A stretch of 64,000 nucleotides of DNA from Pectobacterium carotovorum (GTDB lineage Bacteria; Pseudomonadota; Gammaproteobacteria; Enterobacterales; Enterobacteriaceae). The notes beneath the pieces are model-generated. The model worked only from the letters and a program-made list of their open reading frames with translations. It was not told where the DNA came from and did no database searches. The translations under genes and the position numbers were made by a program. Where the stretch lies: contig CP066552.1 of NCBI GenBank assembly GCA_016415585.1, positions 3,038,001-3,102,000 of the forward strand. Reading direction: 5' to 3'. How positions within the stretch are numbered: the first letter of the stretch is position 1; each line of letters starts with the position of its first letter. This document shows, piece by piece, positions 43,790 to 53,654 of this stretch.

Positions 43790-45178
43790 TCAGACGGAAT
43801 TGTGGTGTGGAAAGTCAACCGTTACCATAAGCCCGCCTTCTGCAGATGTACTTAGGTATACGTTGCTGTTGTGTTGCTGGGCAACCGCTTTGACTATTGC
43901 CAGTCCCAGTCCACTCCCGCTTTGCATCTGATTGGGATCGCGAAAAAATCTATCGAACACGCGCTCCCTCAATTCAACTGGAATACCGGGCCCTGCATCT
44001 GAGACACGTAACTGCGTGGATTTATCTAATGATCGAAGATCTACCTCAACCCGTCCGCCCTCAGGACTGTACTTCACGGCATTTTCAATGACATTGTCAA
44101 TCAGCGACATCAGGCGTTCCCTAACACCTGTAATCCATATTTCATCATGGGAGTAGAATTCAAGCTCAATCCTGCGCCCAGCCGCTAGCGGTGCCAACAC
44201 GGCCATTCGCTCTTGTATGAGCGTCGTCAGCGGCGCTGGCTCCATAACCGTGTCAATGCGTGCTTCGCTGTGCATCAGCAGCAGCAGTTGATTGACGAGA
44301 CGAGCAGCACGGCCATTGCTGCGGATAATCCCTGCAAGCAACGCCTGTTGATTATCGCTGCTTATATAGGCCTGCAAAGCCTCAACATTGATTCGCATCG
44401 CAGCCAGGGGGGTACGCAGCTCATGAGCGGCATCGGCAATGAAAACCCTTTCCCTTTCAGCACTTTCTCGCACCCTGGCAAGAAATATATGAATAGCGTC
44501 CACCATTTGGCGAAGCTCCCTGTGCTTTGGTACTTCTTTTAAGGGGGAGAGATCTTCTGGAGTTCGTAAGGCAATTTCATTTACCACCTTGTTCCAGGGT
44601 CGCATTGCAATGCGGATTGACAGCCACGCGGGAAACAAAAGAAAAGGAATGCATACCAGCAGCGGCAATATGTAGTATCCACGCGAGTTCAGGTATATAA
44701 AGAAGTTCCAGCCTCCGGCAGGGGTGACCAGCGTTACCTCCGCGTCGGAGCTCCCGGACTTTAGCGTACGGCTAGTCCAGGTACGACCATCGCTCTGAAT
44801 ACTCTGTATTTTCCCATATCGGGTGTTTGTCACCCCTGCCGGAGCGCCATCAGATGAATAAATTATCTCTTTATTGTTCCGAACGATTAGGCTGATTGAC
44901 AGTTCTGGATCTTCCCCTCCGCCATAACTTTCCTGCAACGCCTTGCTGAACTTTTCCAGCACATCGGTTAGATCCTGCGGGCGATCCCCCATACGATCAA
45001 CCAATGTAAGAATGGTTTCGTAAGTCTTATTGCCCAATAGCATAGAGGGGCTACGCAAGTTCTCCCATAAAATGTAGGTCAGAAAAAGACACCAAAGCAG
45101 CGTAAGCAATAGCATTTGGGCGATCATCATTCTCCGTACGAGCGTTGGGATTCTTAGGTGGCGCCAAAAATTGCGCAT
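43790..45178 (-). CDS. Sensor histidine kinase
   Basis: A 462-residue membrane kinase of the PmrB/QseC-type layout. Two transmembrane segments (about 17-38 and 175-195) bound a 130-residue periplasmic sensor. HAMP is followed by HisKA (FIADAAHELRTPLAAMRINV) and HATPase_c with VIENAVKYSPEGGRVEVDLR, SDAGPGIPVELRERVFDRFF and GSGLGLAIVKAVAQQH. The ATG at 45178 overlaps the regulator stop (TGATG), so the two are translationally coupled. Pairs with the regulator upstream. Confidence 0.87.
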   Translation of the reverse strand: MRNFWRHLRIPTLVRRMMIAQMLLLTLLWCLFLTYILWENLRSPSMLLGNKTYETILTLVDRMGDRPQDLTDVLEKFSKALQESYGGGEDPELSISLIVRNNKEIIYSSDGAPAGVTNTRYGKIQSIQSDGRTWTSRTLKSGSSDAEVTLVTPAGGWNFFIYLNSRGYYILPLLVCIPFLLFPAWLSIRIAMRPWNKVVNEIALRTPEDLSPLKEVPKHRELRQMVDAIHIFLARVRESAERERVFIADAAHELRTPLAAMRINVEALQAYISSDNQQALLAGIIRSNGRAARLVNQLLLLMHSEARIDTVMEPAPLTTLIQERMAVLAPLAAGRRIELEFYSHDEIWITGVRERLMSLIDNVIENAVKYSPEGGRVEVDLRSLDKSTQLRVSDAGPGIPVELRERVFDRFFRDPNQMQSGSGLGLAIVKAVAQQHNSNVYLSTSAEGGLMVTVDFPHHNSV

Positions 45179-45855
45179 CAACCTGCCCCCTTCTGAATCG
45201 GTACGGTATCAATGACATACCCTACGCCCCGCACCGTTCGCACATAGCCCTCGCCGATTTTGCGACGCAAATTGCCCATATGCACATCGAGAGGATTGCT
45301 CATGTTTTCTTTTGCACCGAATATCTTTTCTTCCAGAAACCGTCGTGTAAGCACGCGGTCAGTGCGCAGCATTAACGTTTCAAGCAGCGCGTATTCACTT
45401 GCCGTCAAATCAATATTACGTGCCCCCACCGTCACGCGTCGCGTCGGCACATGGAGAGATAATCCTCGAATTTCTATCACCTCATTCTGAAAACCGTAAC
45501 TGCGCCGCGCAAGGGCTCTCACCCTAGCCAACAATTCAGCGAGAACAAAAGGTTTGACGAGATAGTCGTCTGCACCGGCATCCAGCCCAGCCAGACGATC
45601 TTGCAGAGTGCCTCGGGCAGTCAGGATGATAACGGGGATCCCCTTGAACTGCTGACGCAGGTTCGCCATCAGGCTCATGCCATCACCGTCAGGCAGGCCG
45701 AGGTCGAGCAATACAAGTTCTGGCACGCAGAGAGCGAGTTGATGCAGCGCATCCACTTTACGGCGCACCCATATGACATCTAATCCTTGATCTTCAAGGG
45801 CAATACGTACGCCATTGCCGAGATCGAGGTCGTCTTCAATTAGGAGAATGTTCAC
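45178..45855 (-). CDS. OmpR-family response regulator
   Basis: A 225-residue regulator of the QseB/TctD type. Receiver: LLIEDDLDLGNGVRIALED, phosphoacceptor in ELVLLDLGLPDGDGM, conserved Lys in DYLVKPFVLAELLARVRAL. The winged helix ends with PLDVHMGNLRRKIGEGYVRT and VRGVGYVID. It is divergent from the second mipA-type gene, with a TGAAGAA direct repeat between them, so that gene is the probable target. Confidence 0.9.
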   Translation of the reverse strand: MNILLIEDDLDLGNGVRIALEDQGLDVIWVRRKVDALHQLALCVPELVLLDLGLPDGDGMSLMANLRQQFKGIPVIILTARGTLQDRLAGLDAGADDYLVKPFVLAELLARVRALARRSYGFQNEVIEIRGLSLHVPTRRVTVGARNIDLTASEYALLETLMLRTDRVLTRRFLEEKIFGAKENMSNPLDVHMGNLRRKIGEGYVRTVRGVGYVIDTVPIQKGAG

Positions 45856-45879
45856 AATAGTTACTTTATCAACAGTGAA

Positions 45880-45897
45880 TGAAGAACGTCTGAAGAA
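45880..45897. promoter_or_regulatory. TGAAGAA direct repeat, candidate response-regulator site
   Basis: TGAAGAA-N4-TGAAGAA, an 11-bp period, lies 25 bases upstream of the regulator start in the divergent region. A further inverted copy TTCTTCA is at 45951-45957. Regulatory role is inferred from the period and position. Confidence 0.5.
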
Positions 45898-46058
45898 AAA
45901 ACGGTATCAGGAAATCTACCAGATTTGCCACCCGGTGCTAACTTCAGTATTTCTTCATTTTTGGCTCATGAGAACTTCAGGGTGAGCATTCAAACTGCGC
46001 GTTCTGGTGTTTAAAACCGCTTGTATCGTAATCAGTTGAATCCACAAGGACTTCTTTA

Positions 46059-46895
46059 ATGAGAAACATCGAACTGCATCATAAGTTCCTTCATTCGCTC
46101 TCGGGGCGTACCCTGAAAAAATTATTGTCGGGCGCTGTCCTGGCGTTACTGGCCACCCCAATATTGGCAGCAGAACAGAAACAGGGCAACGAGTTGACCC
46201 TGGGAGGAGGCGTGGATGTTGCGCCACGTTATTCTGGTTCGGATGAAAACCGCGTCACGACTGCCCTGGTGATTGATTACTCTATGGTAAATGGTTTCTT
46301 CGTCAGCACTACGCGTGGTATCGGTTACGGTAACAACATCGGCAAGTTGGATTACAGCGCGGCGCTGAGCTATCGCGCAGGCCGTAAGGACCGTGACGTG
46401 GACAGCGACTCGATCAACTACGGTAGCGACCACTTGCGAGGTATGGGTGACATCAAAGGATCGGCCATCGGTGTGCTTGGTCTGGGGTATAAGGTGACGG
46501 ACTGGCTTAATTTGCAATTGCAGGCTGAGGTGCCGGTTTCTCAACGAAGCAATGGTGAAGCCCTGCATTTTGGCATTATCAGCCCGCTCTATACGTCATC
46601 GAAAAATTCCATCACGCTGGCGCTGACCAGCAGTTGGGGGACTAGCGAGTACATGCAGACTTACTACGGGGTAAATGCATCACAGTCGGCCGCATCGGGG
46701 TTTGCCCAACATGATGCCGGATCGGGGATTTATGCCTATTCACTGAACACTGACTGGACGCACAAGTTCAACCAAAATTGGAGCATGGTTGCCGCAGCAG
46801 GCTTTACGCAGTTGACTGGTGATGCACGCAATAGCCCAATTGTTCAACGAAAAGCATCGCCTACCGGAAGCCTGAAGGTGACATATAGCTTCTGA
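46059..46895 (+). CDS. MipA/OmpV family outer-membrane protein, second copy
   Basis: A 278-residue outer-membrane barrel protein. The signal peptide covers about residues 1-37 (LLSGAVLALLATPILAAEQK). Blocks LTLGGGVDVAPRYSGSDENR, STTRGIGYGNNIG, SDHLRGMGDIKGSAIGVLGL and a C-terminal LKVTYSF match the mipA-type gene at 27452-28267, as do TYYGV and SAASGFAQHDAGSGIYAYSL. The two are clear paralogues. Its start follows CAAGGA. It is divergent from its own two-component system. Confidence 0.87.
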   Translation: MRNIELHHKFLHSLSGRTLKKLLSGAVLALLATPILAAEQKQGNELTLGGGVDVAPRYSGSDENRVTTALVIDYSMVNGFFVSTTRGIGYGNNIGKLDYSAALSYRAGRKDRDVDSDSINYGSDHLRGMGDIKGSAIGVLGLGYKVTDWLNLQLQAEVPVSQRSNGEALHFGIISPLYTSSKNSITLALTSSWGTSEYMQTYYGVNASQSAASGFAQHDAGSGIYAYSLNTDWTHKFNQNWSMVAAAGFTQLTGDARNSPIVQRKASPTGSLKVTYSF

Positions 46896-46959
46896 TCGTT
46901 ATTAGACGCATGCTTCCAGGCAGCTTGTGGCTATGCACTGTCAATCAGTACACATTCGA

Positions 46960-46987
46960 ACCGCCCCAGTTCAGATGATGGGGCGGT
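46960..46987 (+). terminator. Hairpin terminator after mipA
   Basis: ACCGCCCCA and TGGGGCGGT form a 9-bp stem with a 10-base loop, 65 bp after the stop codon. No T-run follows, so termination may need help. Confidence 0.5.
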
Positions 46988-47143
46988 ACTCAGCTCACCC
47001 ACTCGCCCTGCTTATGCCCTGTTACTCAGAGTGTAAGTCTCCCGTCAAACCGCCCCATCCGCTTTTGGCAAATCGGATCTAACTCGCCGTGATGTTTACA
47101 GCGTCTGTTTTGGCACTAGGCGGCCAAAGCGAGGAGTTGTTAG

Positions 47144-47170
47144 GTCTGCTTTGAGCGAAGAGCGGACGTC
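47144..47170 (+). repeat. Short hairpin repeat, copy 3
   Basis: GTCTGCTTTGAGCGAAGAGC followed by GGACGTC. It matches copy 2 in all but a few positions. Confidence 0.5.
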
Positions 47171-47261
47171 AGCGGCTCGGGATAAAGGCATTAATATGAC
47201 AATGAGTAAAAAATCGAGTGTTGCGGTGCGCCAGAATTAAACGCTAAGGGAGATAATAGAG

Positions 47262-48734
47262 TCAGCGCATTCTTTCACCATTAACTAGTTTGATCAGCGA
47301 TGTAAGGACGTTGACTGCAGCCGGGATGTTTTCTGAATAGGTATTTCCGTAACCTATGACCAGTCCGCTAGCTGAGCCGGTACTCTCACAGTATGAAGAC
47401 AGAGCCTGAACACCAAGGCCTCGCTGACGGGCAAGTTCGGCGATCCTTTTATCATCAGTTCCCGGTGCGAGCCTCAACGTCAGGTGAATGCCTGATTTAC
47501 CACCGAGTATCTGATCATGAGCGAAATTTGCTGTCAGCGCATCCCGTAAAATCCGCTGAAGCTCCCGGTAGAGGCGACGCATTCTTCCCAGATGGCGGCC
47601 AAACTCTCCGCTTTTCATAAAATCAGCCAGAGCCAGTTGTTGAAGATGTTGGCCGTTTCGCAGTACTTCATTAAGAATATTTCCTGCTTGCTCAATGATG
47701 CTTGCTGGTAGCACTACAAATCCAATTCTCAACGAGGGAAACATAGTTTTACTGAACGACCCTATGTAAAGGACGGGCGCGTTTTCAAGCAGTCCCTGCA
47801 TACACGATATTGGACTGCCAGAGTGCCTGAAATCACCATCATAATCGTCCTCAATGATCCAGGCCCCAGTCTTTTCTGCCTCAGAGATAAGCGCAAGCCT
47901 TCGCGAAACGGACAGCACAGCGCCAGTGGGATATTGATGTGCTGGCGAGGTATAGATCAGTTTTGGAATAGGAGTCTGCCAGGCTTCATCAGGCACCCGC
48001 ATGCCATCCTCGTCAACGGCCATCATAACCGTCCTGAGCTTGCCCGCATTGAATGCCGCTCTGGCACCGTAATAACCCGGATCTTCCATCCAAACCGTAT
48101 CACCGGGGTCCGTCAGCAAATTCACGCAGAGTTCCAGTGCCTGCCTTGCCCCTTCGGTAATGATTATAGAGGATGCCTCACAGCGAACCCCTCGCGCAAT
48201 AAAGAGATGCGTTGCGAGTGCTTCACGAAGGATGCGTTCGCCCATTGGCTCGGCATAGCCCAAGGAGCTTGGTAACAGTTGCCTGGCTGCGCGGTCAAGG
48301 GAGCGTCGCCAGGCAGAGAGAGGAAACTCCCTGAGCGCAGGCATACCGGGGGACAGAAGGGCATCTGCTGGCAGGCTACGGGCATTATCCACAAACGGGC
48401 TCAGACGTTCGGCTAGCTTAACGTCAGACATGTGCAGTTTTAACGCGGGTGCTATTACACGCTCGGAACCAGACAGAGCAGCCACACGTGTACCCTGGCG
48501 GTCGGCCAGGATATATCCCTCAGCCGCCAGTTGATCATAAACATTCACAACAGTATTACGAGATATGCCCAGCTCTTTCGAAAGCGCACGGGAGGACAAA
48601 AGCTCTTTCTCCGGAGGCAGAAAACCGCTCAGGATCGCATGACGGATACGCTCTTTGAGCTGTTTCTGTAAGGATATCCGCTCACCATCCGCAGTGGTCG
48701 CTCCCGGATGCAGAGGTTCAGTTATATCAAACAT
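47262..48734 (-). CDS. MocR/PdxR-type GntR-aminotransferase regulator
   Basis: A 490-residue fusion of a GntR winged helix and an inactive-type class I aminotransferase. LSSRALSKELGISRNTVVNV at about 45-65 is the helix-turn-helix. The C-terminal domain binds pyridoxal phosphate: WIIEDDYDGDFRHSG and GSFSKTMFPSLRIGFV with the cofactor lysine. Such proteins sense PLP together with an amino compound. The ATG at 48734 (MFDITEPLHP) is preferred; 20 codons upstream look unlike the family. Divergent from the acetyltransferase gene, its likely target. Confidence 0.88.
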   Translation of the reverse strand: MFDITEPLHPGATTADGERISLQKQLKERIRHAILSGFLPPEKELLSSRALSKELGISRNTVVNVYDQLAAEGYILADRQGTRVAALSGSERVIAPALKLHMSDVKLAERLSPFVDNARSLPADALLSPGMPALREFPLSAWRRSLDRAARQLLPSSLGYAEPMGERILREALATHLFIARGVRCEASSIIITEGARQALELCVNLLTDPGDTVWMEDPGYYGARAAFNAGKLRTVMMAVDEDGMRVPDEAWQTPIPKLIYTSPAHQYPTGAVLSVSRRLALISEAEKTGAWIIEDDYDGDFRHSGSPISCMQGLLENAPVLYIGSFSKTMFPSLRIGFVVLPASIIEQAGNILNEVLRNGQHLQQLALADFMKSGEFGRHLGRMRRLYRELQRILRDALTANFAHDQILGGKSGIHLTLRLAPGTDDKRIAELARQRGLGVQALSSYCESTGSASGLVIGYGNTYSENIPAAVNVLTSLIKLVNGERMR

Positions 48735-48844
48735 TTTATGGCCCCATAAAAATGAGACTTTGTGGACCTTTTTATAATACCACAAATACTTCATTCTCTT
48801 TATTTGGTGATTTCCTTACGGTGATAGAGGAGTTAATAATATTC

Positions 48845-49579
48845 ATGAATCAGAGAGTAAATAATTTTCAACAGCCAGTCGGTGCAGAGCTGCCAGACTG
48901 GCGCAGCGCGAACGTTCCCGATGGGAAAAACCTGAAAGGACGCTACTGCCGCGCTGAGCGCATCAATGTTGAACGCCATGCTGCTGAACTTTACGAGGCT
49001 TACGGTGAAGCAACAGATGGACGTGACTGGACGTATCTCCCGGCAGGACCTTTCGAAACATTTGAATCGTGGTGTGCTTATCTGAGGAACATCGAGAAAG
49101 CGACGGACCCTATGCATTATGCCGTCATCGATTTAGCCACGGATCAAGCTGTGGGTACTTTTGCTCTAATGCGTATTGACGCGTCTAACGGAGTCATTGA
49201 GATGGGCTATGTAACCTATTCTTCTCTCATGAAACGTACACGGATCTCAACAGAAATCACCTACCTCGTGCTCAACTACGTTTTCGAAGAGCTTGGCTAT
49301 CGACGGCTTGAGTGGAAATGTGATTCATTGAATGCACCTTCAAGAGATGCCGCCATACGCTATGGTTTTACCTTGGAAGGTGTTTTCCGCCAGGCAGTCG
49401 TCATCCATGGGCGCAACCGTGACACAGCCTGGCATTCCATAATAAATAGTGAATACATAGCGCTGTGCAATGCTTACGAAAAATGGCTCTCACCTTCTAA
49501 CTTCGACGAAAATGGGTTCCAGCAGGAAAAGCTAAGTAAGTTCATTGCCGAGGCACGGCTTATAGTGGGCGGGCAGTAA
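48845..49579 (+). CDS. GNAT-family N-acetyltransferase
   Basis: A 244-residue acetyltransferase of the RimJ/RimL type. EMGYVTYSSLMKRTRISTEI at about 120-140 is the acetyl-CoA-binding region, RRLEWKCDSLNAPSRDAAIR at about 160 and YGFTLEGVFRQAVVIHGRNR form the typical end. It starts at ATG 48845 after AGAGGAG. Divergent from the MocR gene, a pairing that often controls acylation of an amine or amino acid. Substrate unknown. Confidence 0.85.
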   Translation: MNQRVNNFQQPVGAELPDWRSANVPDGKNLKGRYCRAERINVERHAAELYEAYGEATDGRDWTYLPAGPFETFESWCAYLRNIEKATDPMHYAVIDLATDQAVGTFALMRIDASNGVIEMGYVTYSSLMKRTRISTEITYLVLNYVFEELGYRRLEWKCDSLNAPSRDAAIRYGFTLEGVFRQAVVIHGRNRDTAWHSIINSEYIALCNAYEKWLSPSNFDENGFQQEKLSKFIAEARLIVGGQ

Positions 49580-49706
49580 GAAAAATATACCTGATGGCGA
49601 TGTTTTTCACTGATGCTAATGCTGTTCTGTGCGCCCGGAATCGCCAGCTAGTTCTTTGCCCTGCAGGTAACGCTTTACTTGGAGCCTAATATTAGTTTTG
49701 AAGTGG

Positions 49707-50875
<1,169 letters not shown>

Positions 50876-51002
50876 TGGTGCACCTGTGTTGTTCTGAGAT
50901 GAGCATATCACCTCTATTCAGGTGGCCAAATTCAGTAAACCACTTCAAGCCTCCAGAAAATTTAGATACATCAGTAGAACGGGATTTTTTGAAACTCAGG
51001 CC

Positions 51003-51572
51003 TTAGTGAGAGGCCTGTTTCAACAGCAGCTGCGCCACTTCTCTTGCGCTATCGGCCGCGCTGTCATCACCCATCACGTGTGACATGGTGATAGCGCCCT
51101 CCATCAGAATCAGCAACTGTCTGGCCAGGGTTGACGGTCGCTCGATGTTTAATTGCCCTGTGAGTTCAAGCGCGTAATCCAGCAATTTTTGTTTATGAAG
51201 CTTCGCGATCTGGCGAACGGGATCGGCAGGGTCACCGACTTCTCCAGCCGTGTTAATAAAGGCACAACCACGAAAGCCATCTGACTCAAACCAGCCTTTG
51301 AGTACAGTGAACATATTCAGGATGCGCTCCTGAGGGGTAGTGCCTTTATCACATTCAGTTCTGAACCAGTGCATCCAGCGGGCATCACGCGCATTCAACG
51401 CGGCGGCTGCCACGTCATCCTTGGTCGCGAAATAGCGATAAATACTTTTCCTTGCGACGCCAGAGGTCTTGACCAGAAGGTCCATGCCTGTGGCATGAAT
51501 GCCGTTCTGATAGATAAGTTGCTCAGCGGTCGCCAGGATTTTTTCTCGGGTATCGTTCGGCTTTTTGTTCAT
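51003..51572 (-). CDS. TetR-family transcriptional regulator
   Basis: A 189-residue TetR repressor. The DNA-binding domain is residues 8-55: REKILATAEQLIYQNGIHAT, then LLVKTSGVARKSIYRYFATK. The ligand domain matches the TetR_C type of the YcdC/AcuR-like group (GCAFINTAGEVGDPADPVRQ). A dyad lies around its start (GGAACGATCGTTC-like, 51583-51597), the likely autoregulatory operator. No target gene is adjacent on the divergent side, where a long gap lies. Confidence 0.87.
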   Translation of the reverse strand: MNKKPNDTREKILATAEQLIYQNGIHATGMDLLVKTSGVARKSIYRYFATKDDVAAAALNARDARWMHWFRTECDKGTTPQERILNMFTVLKGWFESDGFRGCAFINTAGEVGDPADPVRQIAKLHKQKLLDYALELTGQLNIERPSTLARQLLILMEGAITMSHVMGDDSAADSAREVAQLLLKQASH

Positions 51573-51580
51573 AAATTAAT

Positions 51581-51600
51581 GGTGGAACGATCGTTCTACC
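51581..51600. promoter_or_regulatory. Probable TetR operator
   Basis: GGTGGAACGATCGTTCTACC: a palindrome centred on GAACGATCGTTC, 9 bases upstream of the TetR start codon. Position and symmetry fit an autorepressor site. Confidence 0.6.
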
Positions 51601-51698
51601 TAGTCAAGCATCAGCCTGAAAACATTTTTCAAAAAGTGACGCGTGCAACACGTGTGGGAGAGTGAGTTCCCCTCCCCTAAATCAATAGACCGCGATAT

Positions 51699-51726
51699 GA
51701 GAACGTCCGCTCTTCTGGCAAAGCAG
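51699..51726 (-). repeat. Short hairpin repeat, copy 4 (inverted)
   Basis: On the minus strand it reads CTGCTTTGCCAGAAGAGCGG then ACGTTC, matching copy 3 in its flanks. Confidence 0.5.
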
Positions 51727-51873
51727 TCTGTCGGATTAGGAATGATTCAGAGAAACAAAGGGGTCAGCTCAGATCTAATACATCTGGTGCGCACCACTGA
51801 CGGTCCGGAAGGCGGGTATGGGCATTGAAGGGACCGCGTTAGCGGCATCATTCATGCAAAATTCAGGATTTTT

Positions 51874-51897
51874 AGGGCGCCGGCGATTGGGCGCCCT
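51874..51897. terminator. GC-rich hairpin downstream of the OYE gene
   Basis: AGGGCGCC and GGCGCCCT pair perfectly around an 8-base loop. It lies 120 bp beyond the stop of the minus-strand oxidoreductase gene. No T-run. Confidence 0.4.
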
Positions 51898-52018
51898 CAG
51901 TCGGGCGTGGCATCAGTGCGACAGAAAAATAGCCCTGTTTATCACCACAAAACCCGATTATTTCTTATATTGGAATGCGTATCACTGCCACAGAGATATT
52001 GCTCCGCAATGACAGGGA

Positions 52019-53107
52019 TTAATAACGCTCCAGCCAGTGGGCGTAAGGTGCTGGCAACGTCCACGAGGCGCGCTCGATGCCCAGCTCGCGGGCGGCCTGA
52101 TAGCTCCAGTGTGGGTTCGCCAAATGCGCTTTGCCTACCATCACCAGATCCAACTGACCCGATGCGACAGCCTGTTCAGCCAGTTCCGGCGTGCCGAAGC
52201 CCCAGGCGGAAGAGACAGGAAGATCGGCCTGCTCGCGTACCTGTTTAGCAATCGGCCCCATAAAGGCAGGAGCCCACGGAACATTCGCTTCCGGCGTAGA
52301 AAAACCAATGCTGACGCTCAGCATATCCAGCCCTGCGGCTTTAAAGCGGCGCGTGAGTTCAATGGATTCCTGCAAGGTTTCTTCATCACGGCCGTCAAAT
52401 TCAATTACGCCGAAACGGGCGGTCAGCGGCAGGTGTTGTGGCCATACGTCGCGAACGGCAGCCAGCGTTTCCAGCAGAAAACGGCTGCGGTTGTCAAAAC
52501 TGCCGCCGTACTGATCGTTACGCTTGTTGGAATGAACGGAGAAGAAGCTCTGTGCCAGATAGCCGTGAGCAAAGTGCAGCTCCAGCCATTCAAATCCAGC
52601 TTCCAGTGCACGGCGAGCCGCCGCGACAAAATCATCACGAACGCGGGCGATATCTTCCAGCGTCATTTCCTGCGGTTGTTTGGACAGGTTCGCGCCGAAA
52701 GCTTCTGCGGAAGGGGCAATGGTCTGCCAACCGCGTGAGTCGCCAGCAGGAATATGATCGTCGCCTTCCCAAGGAATATTCGCGCTGGCTTTGCGTCCAG
52801 CATGCGCAATCTGAATTCCCGGTACGGAGCCTGCATCCTTAATGGATTTAGCGACCTTGGCAAACGCCTGCGCCTGCTCATCGTTCCAGATACCCGTGCA
52901 GTGCGGCGTGATGCGGCCTTCGGGTGCGACAGCCGTCGCTTCCACGATAACCAACCCGGCACCGCCGCGCGCCAGTGAGGCATAATGCACCTGATGCCAC
53001 TCGTTGATCAGGCCATCATTCGCGGAATAGGTACACATCGGTGGAACAGCAATTCGGTTGCGTAACGTAATATCTTTCAGCTTGAAGGGTTGAAACAGTG
53101 CGGACAT
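52019..53107 (-). CDS. NADPH:flavin oxidoreductase of the old-yellow-enzyme (YqjM/NamA) type
   Basis: A 362-residue FMN barrel enzyme. IAVPPMCTYSANDGLINEWH with the active-site cysteine typical of YqjM-type enzymes, HYASLARGGAGLVIVEATAV, QIAHAGRKAS, LHFAHGYLAQSFFSVHSNKR and GFGTPELAEQAV with VMVGKAHLANPHW binding FMN. These enzymes reduce activated alkenes, quinones and nitro compounds. Divergent from the ArsR gene 87 bp away, which probably represses it through the TTCGAA-centred palindrome. Confidence 0.92.
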   Translation of the reverse strand: MSALFQPFKLKDITLRNRIAVPPMCTYSANDGLINEWHQVHYASLARGGAGLVIVEATAVAPEGRITPHCTGIWNDEQAQAFAKVAKSIKDAGSVPGIQIAHAGRKASANIPWEGDDHIPAGDSRGWQTIAPSAEAFGANLSKQPQEMTLEDIARVRDDFVAAARRALEAGFEWLELHFAHGYLAQSFFSVHSNKRNDQYGGSFDNRSRFLLETLAAVRDVWPQHLPLTARFGVIEFDGRDEETLQESIELTRRFKAAGLDMLSVSIGFSTPEANVPWAPAFMGPIAKQVREQADLPVSSAWGFGTPELAEQAVASGQLDLVMVGKAHLANPHWSYQAARELGIERASWTLPAPYAHWLERY

Positions 53108-53146
53108 AACATTTCCTACCTTGTTTGGTTAATTCGATATTTCGAT

Positions 53147-53160
53147 ATTATTCGAATAAT
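53147..53160. promoter_or_regulatory. Operator palindrome between OYE and ArsR genes
   Basis: ATTATTCGAATAAT is a perfect 14-bp palindrome; TTCGATAT is repeated just left of it at 53133 and 53141. It lies between divergent genes and is the best candidate for the ArsR binding site. Confidence 0.6.
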
Positions 53161-53182
53161 GGATTTTAGACAACCCTGACAC

Positions 53183-53188
53183 TATAAT
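53183..53188 (+). promoter_or_regulatory. Consensus -10 box very close to the ArsR start
   Basis: TATAAT ends six bases before the ATG at 53195. Transcription from it would start at or next to the start codon, giving a leaderless or nearly leaderless mRNA. No Shine-Dalgarno is visible. Confidence 0.45.
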
Positions 53189-53194
53189 TCGCCC

Positions 53195-53500
53195 ATGAGA
53201 CCTTTTAAGCACCCTACCCCCGATGAGTTTACCCTTGAGCGCGTCCTGTACGCCTTAAGCGATCCCCTGCGCTTGGAAATCGTCCGCCGTCTGGCTATGC
53301 AGGGCGAGGCAACATGCAGCGAACTTGACGGCGGTCGCCCAAAATCCAGCGTGTCGCACCATTTTCGCGTCTTGCGTGACTCGGGCCTGCTGCATACCAC
53401 CAACATCGGCACCACGCACATCAACCGACTGCGCCACAGCGACATGCAACAGCGCTTTCCCGGCCTGCTCGACGCCATTTTGTCTCAACCTGCCGAGTAA
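53195..53500 (+). CDS. ArsR-family transcriptional regulator
   Basis: A 101-residue winged-helix repressor: VLYALSDPLRLEIVRRLAMQ, ATCSELDGGRPKSSVSHHFR, RVLRDSGLLHTTNIGTTHIN and QQRFPGLLDAIL. No metal-binding cysteine pair. It is divergent from the old-yellow-enzyme gene and most likely represses it and itself. Similar over its whole length to the regulator at 7005-7373, including the RFPGLLDAIL end. Confidence 0.88.
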   Translation: MRPFKHPTPDEFTLERVLYALSDPLRLEIVRRLAMQGEATCSELDGGRPKSSVSHHFRVLRDSGLLHTTNIGTTHINRLRHSDMQQRFPGLLDAILSQPAE

Positions 53501-53654
53501 AGTTACGAAGGGCGTAGAGATAGCACGACTAAATCCACATAGTGAACCGCTATCAAAACCGTTTCACTAATTCCACGATCGTTTCTGCATTTCTCCGCCG
53601 TTCCCTTTATACTGTGCGTTTTGTACGAAGACGAATGGCGAGACCCCCTCCGTA

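Larger units (their letters stand above)
46896..47261. other. Intergenic region with a hairpin and a repeat
   Basis: It carries the hairpin at 46960-46987 and hairpin repeat copy 3 at 47144-47170. A short run before 47240 encodes nothing convincing. Confidence 0.5.
51573..52018. other. Intergenic region with regulatory dyad, repeat and hairpin
   Basis: GGTGGAACGATCGTTCTACC (51581-51600) is a near-perfect palindrome beside the TetR start and probably its operator. A copy of the short hairpin repeat is at 51699-51726 and a hairpin at 51874-51897. No coding frame is convincing. Confidence 0.55.

Noticed and set aside
53521-53654. Promoter region with a long direct repeat before yehS
   Set aside because: Only ordinary AT-rich stretches were seen, with no repeat that stands up.
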